From: Bacteroidetes bacterium QS_8_68_28
Lineage (GTDB): Bacteria > Bacteroidota > Rhodothermia > Rhodothermales > Salinibacteraceae
Length of the DNA: 34,513 nt
Reading direction: 5' to 3'
Assembly (NCBI GenBank): GCA_003022485.1
Contig: PXTS01000027.1
Location: 1-34,513 of the forward strand
Of this stretch, positions 6,628 through 13,850 are shown one piece after another; position 1 is the stretch's first letter; each line of letters starts with the position of its first letter. The notes beneath the pieces are model-generated. The model was given only the letters and a program-made list of their open reading frames with translations. It did not search any database and was not told the DNA's origin. The position numbers and the translations under genes are program-made.

Positions 6628-8301
6628 CTTCAAAGCGTCGCGGTAGGCGGCGGGGTCGCGGAGGAGGGCAGCGGCGCGGCCGGCCTGCACATCGTGGCGC
6701 AGAGAAGCACGGATCTGCGCCTGCTCGCCGGCGGAGCGGGCCAGGATCTCGGTGCGCAACTTTTCTTTGAGTGCTTCGGCGTGCTCCTCGAAGCCGGCGC
6801 GCTTTTCGTTCTGCAACGCCGCGCGCAGGGCGTCCATCTCGTCGTTCGCTGCGTCGTAGCCGCCGGTGCGCAACTCCTCAGCCAGCTCGCTGGTGGCGCG
6901 TTCCGCGTCGGTCCGGTAGTCGATGTTCTCGGTTTCCAGCCAGTCGCGGAAGGCGGCCAGCGTCTGGTCGGTCGGGGAGAACGAAGCGTCCACCGGGGGG
7001 TGGGTGGCGGCGTACTGGTTGGCAAAGAAGAAAAACGCAGCCCGTCGTTCGAGCGCTTCCTCCAGCGGGCTCGGGGCGGGGGGCGCGACGCGCACGTCCG
7101 GCGCGATACCGTTGCCGCTCTCGACGGAGCGCCCGCTGTCAGTCGAGAAAATTTCGCTGGACTGGCGTGCGCGTGTGAGGCTGTCGGAGCGTGTGTGGCT
7201 GGAGGACTGGATCGTGCGCCCGCTGGGGGTGAAGTACTGCGCGGTCGTCATCTTGAGCTTCGCGCCGTAGGGCAGCTCGCGCACCTCCTGCACGAGTCCT
7301 TTCCCGAAAGTCGTTTCCCCCACGACGAGGCCGCGGTCGTGGTCCTGCACCGCGCCGGCGACGATCTCGGAGGCGGAGGCGCTATACTCGTCGACCAGCA
7401 CCACCAGCGGCACTTCCGGCAGAAGCGGCGCGCTCGGATTGCGATAAGTGTTGTTCGTCTTTTCGGTGCGCCCGCGCGTGGAGACGACAGCCGTGCCCTT
7501 TTCCAGAAAGAGGCCGCTGATCTCGACGGCGGCCCCCAGCAGGCCGCCGGGGTTGCCTCGCAGGTCCAGCACCACGCCGCTCAGGCCCGCGCGACCGGCC
7601 CGCTCGCGGAGCGCTTTCAGGGCCTTGTGCGTCTGCGCCGGCGACTCGCGAGTGAAGCGTTCCAGCTTCACGTAGCCGGTGCGCCCCTCCGAGGCCTCCG
7701 CTGCGTTCTCTTCCAGGTTCTCTTCCAGAAAGCCCCGGTAGGCCACCGCGTCCGCCTCCACCTGCTCGCGCGAGAGGGTGAACGTCAGTGGTTCAGGCTC
7801 GCCCGCCCGCTTCACGGTTAGCGTGACGCGCGTGCCCGGCTCCCCGCGCAACAGGTTCTGCACGTCTTTTTTTGAGAGGGCTTCGGCGGGTTGCCCGTCC
7901 ACTTTTTTGATGAGGTCGCCGGCGCGCACGCCCTGCCGGTAGCCGCTGGCCCCGCGTGTGGGGGCGGTGACGACGAGGCGCTTCCCACGCCGCGCCACGC
8001 TCAGCCCCACCCCCCCGTAGCTCCCGCGCTGGATGATCGAGAGGTCGGCGCTCTTGCCTTCGCCGATGTAGGCGGTGTACGGGTCCAGCTCGGCGAGCAT
8101 CGCGTCCATGCCCGCGCGCATCAGCTCCTTCGGCGGGATCTCCTCGACGTAGCCGGTAGCCAGCTCTTCGTAGGCGGTCCCGAAGATCTCGAAGTTCTTG
8201 CGCAGAGCGAAGAAGTCGTCATCCGGCCACAGAAAGCCGCCCGCCGCCCCGACGACGAGCGCCAGCAGGGCGACGGCGAAGGGGAGAGCGCGTTTTTTCA
8301 T
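6625..8301 (-). CDS. Carboxy-terminal processing protease (S41, CtpA/Prc type) with PDZ domain
   Basis: A 558-residue periplasmic serine protease that trims or degrades exported proteins. Order: N-terminal membrane anchor or signal (residues 5-22); helical region with ELDPYTAYI; PDZ domain (about 90-170, SYGGVGLSV and GVRAGDLIKKVDGQ); S41 core with VVLDLRGNPGGLL (about 243-255). The Ser/Lys dyad is Ser309 in EYSASASEI and Lys334 in TFGKGLVQ, the 25-residue spacing seen in Prc. After NGIAPDV comes a helical C-terminal extension of about 150 residues. ATG at 8301 is chosen because it begins the signal (MKKRALPF); the frame is open to 8370 only because the upstream repeat tract lacks stops. It follows tatC on the same strand. 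Confidence 0.93.
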   Translation of the reverse strand: MKKRALPFAVALLALVVGAAGGFLWPDDDFFALRKNFEIFGTAYEELATGYVEEIPPKELMRAGMDAMLAELDPYTAYIGEGKSADLSIIQRGSYGGVGLSVARRGKRLVVTAPTRGASGYRQGVRAGDLIKKVDGQPAEALSKKDVQNLLRGEPGTRVTLTVKRAGEPEPLTFTLSREQVEADAVAYRGFLEENLEENAAEASEGRTGYVKLERFTRESPAQTHKALKALRERAGRAGLSGVVLDLRGNPGGLLGAAVEISGLFLEKGTAVVSTRGRTEKTNNTYRNPSAPLLPEVPLVVLVDEYSASASEIVAGAVQDHDRGLVVGETTFGKGLVQEVRELPYGAKLKMTTAQYFTPSGRTIQSSSHTRSDSLTRARQSSEIFSTDSGRSVESGNGIAPDVRVAPPAPSPLEEALERRAAFFFFANQYAATHPPVDASFSPTDQTLAAFRDWLETENIDYRTDAERATSELAEELRTGGYDAANDEMDALRAALQNEKRAGFEEHAEALKEKLRTEILARSAGEQAQIRASLRHDVQAGRAAALLRDPAAYRDALK

Positions 8302-8305
8302 GGCG

Positions 8306-8407
8306 TGTAGGTCTGTAGATAAGATAGGTCTGTAGAGACGTCTGGAGGTCTGCAAGCTGGAGGTCTGCAAAGGGGGCCGCCTATAAACTCACGCACCTAC
8401 AAACTCA
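8306..8407. repeat. Paired heptad arms between tatC and the S41 protease gene
   Basis: Left arm 8307-8369 carries repeated AGGTCTG-like units (GTAGGTC, TGTAGAT, GTCTGTA, CTGGAGG). Right arm 8380-8407 has CCTATAA, ACTCACG, CACCTAC and AAACTCA. The right arm's last unit contains the tatC stop codon (TCA at 8405-8407). The right arm shares CACCTAC-like units with the 6544-6627 tract. Confidence 0.6.
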
Positions 8408-9274
8408 CGCATTCTCACGTCGGCGCGCGGTGAAGCTGGAGATGTAGATCGACCCCTCGTAGAGCAGCAGGAGCGGCAGGGCCACGAGGAGCTGCGAGAC
8501 GGGATCCGGCGGGGTGAAGAGCGCCGCCAGGAAGAGCACCGCCATCAGGGCGTACTTGCGGTAGCTGCGCAGCATCGGCGGCGTCACCAGGCCCATCTTG
8601 GTCAACAGATAGATCGCCACCGGCAGCTCGAAGAGAAAGCCCGTCCCCAGCGTCCAGAAGATCAGTAGGTTGAAGTAGCGAATAATGTCCCACTCGTTGA
8701 TGATCTGCTGGCTCAGGGCGTACTGCTGGAAAAATTGAAGCGCGATGGGCGAAAGAATGAGGTAGCCAAAGGTCACCCCCAGCAGGAAGCAGAAGCTGGC
8801 GAACGCCGCCGAGAAGCGCAGGCTTTCTTTTTCATGCGGGTAGAGCGCCGGCTCGATGAACTTCCAGAGGTAGTACACCACCACTGGCGAGCCAATCACG
8901 AACCCGCACGTGACCATCACGCCGATGTCGGCGAAGAACTGGCCGGTGACGGTGCGGTTGAGGAGCGTGATCTCGACCGCGTCGAGCCCCAGCGCGCGGT
9001 ACATCACGAAGTCCGGCGAGAGCGGGCCCAGCAAGACCTCACGCAGGATCCAGTCGCGGAAAACGACGGCCACGACGATGCCGCCGACCAGCCCGCCGAG
9101 CCCTTTGAAGATCGTCCAGCGCAGCTCTTCGAGGTGATCCACGAACGACATTTCCCCCTCCGGCGGGAGGGCGGGCTGCTGGCTGGCTGTGCCGTCCCCC
9201 GAGGGGCCCGCCGGCGGCGGGGCTTCCGGGGAAGACGCCTCGGGAGACGGGGAAGACGTGCGCGAGTCGGCCAT
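8405..9274 (-). CDS. tatC: Sec-independent (Tat) protein translocase subunit TatC
   Basis: A 289-residue six-helix inner-membrane protein that recognises twin-arginine signal peptides and forms the Tat translocon with TatA/B. The family start MSFVDHLEELRWTIF lies at residues 42-56. Other blocks are CGFVIGSPVVVYYLWKFIEP, the PHEKESLRF loop, LLGVTFGYLILSPIALQFF and the C-terminal FTPPDPVSQLLVALPLLLLY. The first 41 residues are a Pro/Ser/Glu-rich cytoplasmic tail that ordinary TatC lacks. ATG at 9274 fits, and no upstream in-frame alternative looks better; a start at the inner Met42 would give the standard length. TatA is not in the window. The S41 protease lies downstream. Confidence 0.95.
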   Translation of the reverse strand: MADSRTSSPSPEASSPEAPPPAGPSGDGTASQQPALPPEGEMSFVDHLEELRWTIFKGLGGLVGGIVVAVVFRDWILREVLLGPLSPDFVMYRALGLDAVEITLLNRTVTGQFFADIGVMVTCGFVIGSPVVVYYLWKFIEPALYPHEKESLRFSAAFASFCFLLGVTFGYLILSPIALQFFQQYALSQQIINEWDIIRYFNLLIFWTLGTGFLFELPVAIYLLTKMGLVTPPMLRSYRKYALMAVLFLAALFTPPDPVSQLLVALPLLLLYEGSIYISSFTARRRENA

Positions 9275-9277
9275 TTC

Positions 9278-9365
9278 GATTTTGAATTTGCGATTGGGGA
9301 TTCTGGATGGGTCGAGGCTTGCTGGTCAATCCAAAACCCGAAATCCCCAATCCAAAATGCTAAAT
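9278..9365. repeat. Paired AATC-type heptad arms between PRTase and tatC genes
   Basis: Left arm 9278-9312: GATTTTG, AATTTGC, GATTGGG, GATTCTG, GATGGGT. Right arm 9327-9365: CAATCCA, AAACCCG, AAATCCC, CAATCCA, AAATGCT. The arms are imperfect reverse complements (GATTGGG against CAATCCA) around a 14-base spacer. The phosphoribosyltransferase stop codon (9360-9362) lies within the right arm. Confidence 0.8.
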
Positions 9366-9977
9366 CGAATCGTTGCTGCTGGGGCCGCCTTCGCGCAGGT
9401 TCAGGTCCAGGAGCGAATCGACCCAGAGGCCGTCTGCCTCCAGGCGCGTGCGCCCGCTCGACCAGGTGAAGCTGAAGAGCGTCATGAGGCCGGCCACTGC
9501 GAAGCCCTCTTCCCGGAGCAAAGCGACCGCGCGTGTGGCGCTGCGCCCGCTGTTGAGGATGTCGTCCACCAAGACGACGGGTTCGTCGCGGCGCAGCGGC
9601 CCCTCGACGAGGCGGTTGCGCCCGTGCCCCTTGCGCTCCTCGCGGATGAAGCCGCCCTTGAGCGCGGGGAGCGCGTCGCTGCCGTCGGCCCCGTCGGCGC
9701 TGAGCACCGACGAGACGATTCCGAAAGCCCCGAAGCCGTAGCCGGCCACCTGGCGCTCGCCCTTCGCGCGGAGGCGCCCGGCGAGGACCGCCCCCACTTC
9801 GCCGAACATCTCGCCGTCGAGCATGGGCACGCGCGTATCCAGCAGCCACCCGATGGGTTGCCCGCGCGGGTCAGTGATTTCTTCCTCTTCGTGGCACACC
9901 AGCGAGCGCTCGTAGAGGCGCCGCCCCAGCTCCACGAGGTCGGCGTAAGTGGACGAAGGGAGCGTGCGCTGGTTCAT
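9360..9977 (-). CDS. Phosphoribosyltransferase, orotate-PRTase-like
   Basis: A 205-residue type I phosphoribosyltransferase. The PRPP-binding loop VVLVDDILNSGRSA lies at residues 134-147, and GGFIREERKGHGRNRLVEG (108-126) matches the orotate phosphoribosyltransferase loop with its conserved Lys/His/Gly and Glu-Gly end. The N-terminus (LVELGRRLYERSLV) also fits that family. The likely reaction is orotate plus PRPP to OMP, but PyrE-like paralogs exist and no other pyr gene is nearby, so I leave the symbol empty. ATG at 9977 begins MNQRTLPSSTY; the frame is open further upstream, but that part is encoded by intergenic DNA and lacks domain similarity. Confidence 0.82.
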   Translation of the reverse strand: MNQRTLPSSTYADLVELGRRLYERSLVCHEEEEITDPRGQPIGWLLDTRVPMLDGEMFGEVGAVLAGRLRAKGERQVAGYGFGAFGIVSSVLSADGADGSDALPALKGGFIREERKGHGRNRLVEGPLRRDEPVVLVDDILNSGRSATRAVALLREEGFAVAGLMTLFSFTWSSGRTRLEADGLWVDSLLDLNLREGGPSSNDSI

Positions 9978-10054
9978 CGGAATGGGACGTACTGCTACTC
10001 GTGAGAGGGATTGCTTTCTGAAAACCCCTTGCTGCGGGATGCGTTCCGGCTTTT

Positions 10055-10215
10055 GAGTGGGGGAGTGCGAGGCATGGGGGCGTTTTGTTTGGAAAGGCGG
10101 CTGTAAAGGCGAGCGCTTGAGCGCTCGCGCTGCGGTTTGTTGCCTTCTTTCGTGCCGCGCCGGCAGCGTCTCTCGCCCCCAAACCCCGTACTCCCAAACT
10201 CCTGCCCCCAGACTA
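10055..10215. repeat. Paired G-rich/C-rich heptad arms between glyA and PRTase genes
   Basis: Left arm 10055-10089 (GAGTGGG, GGAGTGC, GAGGCAT, GGGGGCG, TTTTGTT). Right arm 10174-10215 in perfect register: CGCCCCC, AAACCCC, GTACTCC, CAAACTC, CTGCCCC, CAGACTA. The reverse complement of the right arm contains GGAGTAC and GGGGGCG, near-identical to left-arm units. The last unit CAGACTA carries the glyA stop (CTA at 10213-10215). About 85 bases between the arms show no repeat. Confidence 0.8.
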
Positions 10216-11511
10216 CGCCACCACGAAGTCGTAGAGCGGGTGCGCCTCGCAGAGCTCGCGGACGGCGCCCTGCACCTCGCGCTGCCGGTTTTCGTCCTCG
10301 GGAGCGGAAAGGACGCGGTCGATGAGAGCGGCCACGCGCTCGAACTCCTCGGGGCCGAAGCCACGCGTAGTCATCGCAGGCGTGCCCAAGCGCAGCCCGC
10401 TGGTGACGAACGGGCTCTTGTCGTCGAAGGGGACCATATTTTTGTTGGCCGTGAGACCGGCAGCTTCGAGCGCCTGCTCGGCGGCCTTGCCGGTGAGCCC
10501 TTTCGAGCGCAGGTCCACGAGCACGCAGTGGTTGTCCGTCCCGCCGCTGACGATGTCGTAGTCTTCCGCGGCCAGCGCGCCCGCGAGTGTCTTCGCGTTT
10601 TCGACGATCTGCGCGGCGTACGTGCGGAAGTTCTCGGAGAGCGCCTCTTTGAACGCCACCGCCTTTGCGGCGATGACGTGCATCAGCGGGCCGCCCTGCG
10701 TGCCGGGGAAGACCGACGAGTCCAGCAGTTCGCTCATCATCTTGGTGCGGCCGCTTTTGCGCGCGGTCTTGCCGAGCGTGTTTTCGTAATCCTCGCCTAT
10801 CAGGATCATGCCGCCGCGCGGGCCGCGCAGGGTCTTGTGGGTGGTGGTCGTCACCACGTCGCAGTGCGGGAGCGGGTCGTTCAAGACGCCCGCCGCGATG
10901 AGGCCGGCGGTGTGGGCCATGTCCATCCAGAGGAAGGCGCCGACCTCGTCGGCGATCTCACGGAAGGCGGCGTAGTCGAAGTCGCGCGGGTAGGCACTGG
11001 CGCCGATGGAGATCATCTTCGGCTGGACCTCCTTCGCCTTCTCGCGCACCGTGCTCATGTCGATGCGGCCGGTATCCTCTTCGACCCCGTAGTAGGTGCT
11101 CTCGTAGAGGATACCGCTGAAGTTGACCGGGCTGCCGTGGGTGAGATGGCCCCCGTGGGCGAGGTCGAGGCCCAGAAAGGTGTCGCCCGGCTCGATGAGG
11201 GTGAGGTAGACGGCCGCGTTGGCCTGCGCGCCGGCGTGCGGCTGCACGTTGGCCCAGTCGGCGCCGAAGAGCTCGCAGGCGCGCTCGATGGCGAGGTTTT
11301 CGGCGGTGTCCACGTGCTCGCAGCCGCCGTAGTAGCGTTTGCCGGGCAGGCCCTCGGCGTACTTGTTGGTCAAGGGCGAGCCCATCGCCTGGAGGACGGC
11401 TTCCGAGGCAAAGTTCTCCGAGGCGATCAGTTCGAGACTGTCGTTTTGGCGGGTGACCTCCGCGTCAATCGCCTCATAGATCTCGGGGTCTTGCGTCTGG
11501 AGTTCGAGCAT
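10213..11511 (-). CDS. glyA: Serine hydroxymethyltransferase
   Basis: A 432-residue PLP enzyme that interconverts serine and glycine with transfer of a one-carbon unit to tetrahydrofolate. Visible blocks: [76 protein letters not shown] and the PLP lysine Lys226 in [15 protein letters not shown]. Length is normal. ATG at 11511 (MLELQTQDP) is chosen; the frame is open to 11628 but the added residues come from purine-rich intergenic DNA and overlap the neighbouring gene. It lies just downstream of the DUF4359-like gene (46-base gap), so the two may be co-transcribed. Confidence 0.97.
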   Translation of the reverse strand: MLELQTQDPEIYEAIDAEVTRQNDSLELIASENFASEAVLQAMGSPLTNKYAEGLPGKRYYGGCEHVDTAENLAIERACELFGADWANVQPHAGAQANAAVYLTLIEPGDTFLGLDLAHGGHLTHGSPVNFSGILYESTYYGVEEDTGRIDMSTVREKAKEVQPKMISIGASAYPRDFDYAAFREIADEVGAFLWMDMAHTAGLIAAGVLNDPLPHCDVVTTTTHKTLRGPRGGMILIGEDYENTLGKTARKSGRTKMMSELLDSSVFPGTQGGPLMHVIAAKAVAFKEALSENFRTYAAQIVENAKTLAGALAAEDYDIVSGGTDNHCVLVDLRSKGLTGKAAEQALEAAGLTANKNMVPFDDKSPFVTSGLRLGTPAMTTRGFGPEEFERVAALIDRVLSAPEDENRQREVQGAVRELCEAHPLYDFVVA

Positions 11512-11517
11512 TGTTTC

Positions 11518-11559
11518 GGGAAAAGGGAAGGAGGAGTGAGGAAGAGGAGGGTGTTGGTT
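11518..11559. repeat. Purine-rich heptad tract upstream of glyA
   Basis: Six 7-base units in register: GGGAAAA, GGGAAGG, AGGAGTG, AGGAAGA, GGAGGGT, GTTGGTT. It fills the whole 46-base gap between glyA and the next gene and runs into that gene's TAA stop (11558-11560). Single arm. Confidence 0.6.
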
Positions 11560-11944
11560 ACCGTGGCTGCTGGTTTTCGGCGTTTCTCTCTTTTTCCTGC
11601 GGGCCTTCGAGCGGGACGAAGCGCCCACCGATACCCAGGAAGCGCCACTCCAGTTCGTTGGCGTCGGGGCCGTCGAGGTCCACGGTGTAGACGCTGGCGA
11701 CGACGTAGTTTTTGCGTGTGGAAAAGCGATCGAGATACCGGCTGGCCAAGTCCATCCCGGGGCCGGCGAGGAGCCGCCCCAGGGTCGATTCGTTGCCGAG
11801 GCGTTTTTCGAGGCGGTCGGCCACCTGCGCGCGCAGATGCTTCGCGGCGAAGTCCTCGAAGTCGTCCATCTGCGGGTTCAGGATCGCCAGCAGGACGAGC
11901 CCGACGCCCGCCAGGAGCGAAAGCAGTCCTCCGAGGCTGCGCAT
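11558..11944 (-). CDS. Small membrane-anchored or exported protein, DUF4359-like
   Basis: A 128-residue protein with one N-terminal hydrophobic segment ([20 protein letters not shown], about residues 4-23) followed by a soluble alpha/beta part with [19 protein letters not shown] and [14 protein letters not shown]. The NP after the hydrophobic segment and the FEDFAAKHL stretch recall DUF4359, a small family of unknown function; this assignment is from memory of the pattern. ATG at 11944 is used because it starts the hydrophobic helix. The open frame upstream to 12034 runs through AATC-type repeat DNA. It sits between a DUF4159 gene and glyA on the same strand. Confidence 0.7.
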   Translation of the reverse strand: MRSLGGLLSLLAGVGLVLLAILNPQMDDFEDFAAKHLRAQVADRLEKRLGNESTLGRLLAGPGMDLASRYLDRFSTRKNYVVASVYTVDLDGPDANELEWRFLGIGGRFVPLEGPQEKERNAENQQPR

Positions 11945-11947
11945 GAG

Positions 11948-12040
11948 GGCATTGGCAATTTGCGATTGACGAACGGGGATTGAACAATCGCGGCGGACAC
12001 GCGACCAATCCAAAATCCGAAATCGCTGATCCAAAGTCAG
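11948..12040. repeat. Paired AATC-type heptad arms upstream of the DUF4359-like gene
   Basis: Left arm 11948-11989: GGCATTG, GCAATTT, GCGATTG, ACGAACG, GGGATTG, AACAATC. Right arm 12006-12040: CAATCCA, AAATCCG, AAATCGC, TGATCCA, AAGTCAG. It is the same repeat family as 9278-9365 (CAATCCA shared exactly). It reaches the stop of the DUF4159 gene at 12042. Confidence 0.8.
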
Positions 12041-12041
12041 A

Positions 12042-12746
12042 TCAGTGCGTCATGGCGTAGACGAGGACGTTGGCGCCCATCTGGAGGGCCTTGCGACGGG
12101 TGGCCTCGCTGTTGTCGTGCACCGAGGCAGGGTCCCAGCCGTCGCCCAGGTCGCTTTCGTAGGAGTAGAAAACCATCAGACGGCCCGCCTCCGAAAAAAT
12201 CCCGAACCCCTGCGGCGGCTCGCCCTCGTCGTGCACGTGGATCTTCGGGAGGCCGTCGGGAAAGTCAAAGTGCGCGCTGTAAATAGCGTGGGAGGCAGGC
12301 AGCGGGCGCAGCTTTTTGTCGGGAAACACCTTCTTTAGCTCGCGGCGGATGCTCTCGTCCAGGCCGTAGTTGTCGTCGATATGCAGAAATCCCCCGCCGG
12401 TGAGATAGCGGCGCAGGCGCCCAGCCTCGCTTGATGAGAAGCGCACGTTGCCGTGGCCGGTAAGGTAGAGGTACGGGTAGGTGAAGAGCTGGTCGGTCGA
12501 GAGCTTGACGGTGGCCGCCTGGGGGGCCACGTCGAGGAGCGTCTCGCGGCGCGTGAAGGCCAGCAGCTCGGGCAGGGACTGCTTGTCGGCGTACCAGTCG
12601 CCCCCGCCGTCGTACTGCACGCGCGCGATCTGTGCGGCATGGCCGCCGCTCTCGGAGCCGGCGGACGACTGCGCGCTTGCGGGCTGGACGCCCCCGCCGA
12701 CGACCAGAAACGCGAGCAATACCGAAAGGAAAACCGGGAGGCGCAT
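12042..12746 (-). CDS. DUF4159 domain protein, exported
   Basis: A 234-residue protein with a signal peptide (PVFLSVLLAFLVVGGGVQPA, cleavage near ASAQ). The mature part matches DUF4159, a glutamine-amidotransferase-like fold of unknown role: ARVQYDGGGDWYADKQSLPE, YPYLYLTGHGNVRFS, RRYLTGGGFLHIDDNYGLD and HAIYSAHFDFPDGLPKIH are typical blocks. The family is common in Bacteroidota and Planctomycetes, often near MoxR/DUF58 genes, but none are here. The ATG at 12746 is the only reasonable start. The 238-base gap upstream contains a 16-bp tandem repeat. Confidence 0.88.
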   Translation of the reverse strand: MRLPVFLSVLLAFLVVGGGVQPASAQSSAGSESGGHAAQIARVQYDGGGDWYADKQSLPELLAFTRRETLLDVAPQAATVKLSTDQLFTYPYLYLTGHGNVRFSSSEAGRLRRYLTGGGFLHIDDNYGLDESIRRELKKVFPDKKLRPLPASHAIYSAHFDFPDGLPKIHVHDEGEPPQGFGIFSEAGRLMVFYSYESDLGDGWDPASVHDNSEATRRKALQMGANVLVYAMTH

Positions 12747-12882
12747 CGGAAAAAGCGTGTGGAAACGGCAAACCGGGGCGCGTCACAACAAACCTACGGG
12801 CGCGCCGAAGGTTTGGCGCCTCGTGCGATCCATCCCGAAAAGCAGAAAAGGCACCACTACCCGTAGCGAAGGCAGCGGCGCC

Positions 12883-12953
12883 TCTGCAAGTAGCACGGGC
12901 TGCAAGTGGCGCAGGCTGCAAGTGGCGCAGGCTGCAAGTGGCGCAGGCTGCAA
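12883..12953. repeat. 16-bp tandem repeat, 3 exact copies plus edges
   Basis: The unit GCTGCAAGTGGCGCAG occurs exactly at 12899-12914, 12915-12930 and 12931-12946. A degenerate copy precedes it (12883-12898) and seven bases follow. It lies in the gap just past the FKBP stop (12985). Exact identity of copies suggests recent expansion. Confidence 0.93.
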
Positions 12954-12984
12954 ACGCAACCCGACCGACGTCGGCGGCGCGCGT

Positions 12985-13485
12985 CTACGGCGTGACGATC
13001 TGGCTTTCGCCTTCGCCTTCTTCTTCGCCGCCTTCAACGCCGACCAGTTCGATGTCGAAGACGAGCGTCTTGCCCGCCAGCGGGTGGTTGGCGTCGATGG
13101 TGATCTGGTCGTTTTCCTCGTCCACCTCGGTGATGACGACGGGCACAGTCTGGCCGTTCTGCATCCGAAGCTGGAGCTGCTGGCCGACGTTGGCCTCCAG
13201 GTCGTCGGGGAGCTCGTCCCGGTCGACCTGCTGCACCATGTCGTCGCGGCGGGGGCCGTAGGCCTGCTCGGGGTCGAGCGTCACGCTGCGCTCCTCGCCC
13301 GGCTCCATCTCGGCAACGGTTTGCTCGAAGCCGGGGATGACCGTTTGCTCGCCGAGAGTGAAGTTGAGCGGGTCGGCATCTTGGCCTTCGCCGGGCGGGC
13401 GCGAGGTGTCGAAGACCGTACCGTCTTCTTCGAGCTTGCCGGTGTAATGGACGTTGACGGAGTCGCCTTCGTTGGGGGTAGCCAC
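12985..13485 (-). CDS. FKBP-type peptidyl-prolyl isomerase, SlyD-like
   Basis: A 166-residue prolyl cis-trans isomerase and chaperone. The FKBP half includes DSVNVHYTGKLEEDGTVFDT and LGEQTVIPGFEQTVAEMEPG; the inserted IF/flap region includes RDELPDDLEANVGQQLQL and VITEVDEENDQITIDANHPL, then returns with LAGKTLVFDIELVGV, the arrangement of SlyD. The C-terminus is an acidic Gly/Glu tail, without the histidine-rich nickel-binding tail of E. coli SlyD. The start is GTG at 13485 (ATPNEGDSV). Downstream are the 16-bp repeats. Confidence 0.92.
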   Translation of the reverse strand: MATPNEGDSVNVHYTGKLEEDGTVFDTSRPPGEGQDADPLNFTLGEQTVIPGFEQTVAEMEPGEERSVTLDPEQAYGPRRDDMVQQVDRDELPDDLEANVGQQLQLRMQNGQTVPVVITEVDEENDQITIDANHPLAGKTLVFDIELVGVEGGEEEGEGESQIVTP

Positions 13486-13576
13486 GGGGCGCGGAAGGAT
13501 GAGTGTAAAAAGTCCGATTTAGCACCCCCCGTACGCCTGCGGCTTGAGAAATGTTCGCCCTCCGCTTTCGTCATAG

Positions 13577-13729
13577 GGACGCCTGGGGCTGCTGGCCTCC
13601 GCTTTCAAGGCATCGTTTCAACACGCCGCCCAGGCTCTACCCGCCTTTTTCAGTGGCAACTTCGAGAAGGCGTGGCGCCATCTGACCGAGCGACGCTACA
13701 TGCTTCGCCGCCTGAGAGCGGCTCTTTGA
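13577..13729 (+). pseudogene. Possible gene remnant, transposase-tail-like
   Basis: After a TAG at 13574 the plus-strand frame is open for 50 codons to TGA 13727-13729. It reads as an amphipathic, basic C-terminal helix region with LASAFKASFQHAAQALPAFF and NFEKAWRHLTERRYMLRRL. Most third positions are G or C, as in real genes here, yet there is no start codon at its left end. This is the look of the 3' end of a decayed gene; the AlaPhe/GlyAsnPhe-rich, Arg-rich tail reminds me of some DDE transposases, but I cannot name the family. No inverted terminal repeat was found. Confidence 0.35.
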
Positions 13730-13814
13730 GCGCCGGTTGGATCGGAATTGCGGGCCTGGTCATACCGACGTAGACGGCGGACACGGCTGGCGCGTGTTGC
13801 CAGAAGCCGTAGGA

Positions 13815-13843
13815 GCACAATGCATTATTGTGTTGCATTGTGC
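13815..13843 (-). terminator. Perfect 10-bp hairpin after the potassium channel gene
   Basis: GCACAATGCA (13815-13824) and TGCATTGTGC (13834-13843) are exact inverted copies with a 9-base loop, starting 8 bases past the channel gene's stop. The position suits transcription termination or 3'-end protection. There is no T-run after it on the minus strand, so it is not a textbook intrinsic terminator. Confidence 0.5.
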
Positions 13844-13850
13844 CCTGTAG

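Noticed and set aside
8302-8370. N-terminal extension of the S41 protease up to 8370
   Set aside because: The extra residues are encoded by heptad repeats, and the signal peptide starts at 8301.
9978-10364. Long N-terminal extension of the phosphoribosyltransferase
   Set aside because: It runs into the 3' end of glyA and through repeat DNA, with no conserved sequence.
12883-12953. CRISPR array
   Set aside because: Units are 16 bases and directly adjacent, with no spacers and no cas genes.
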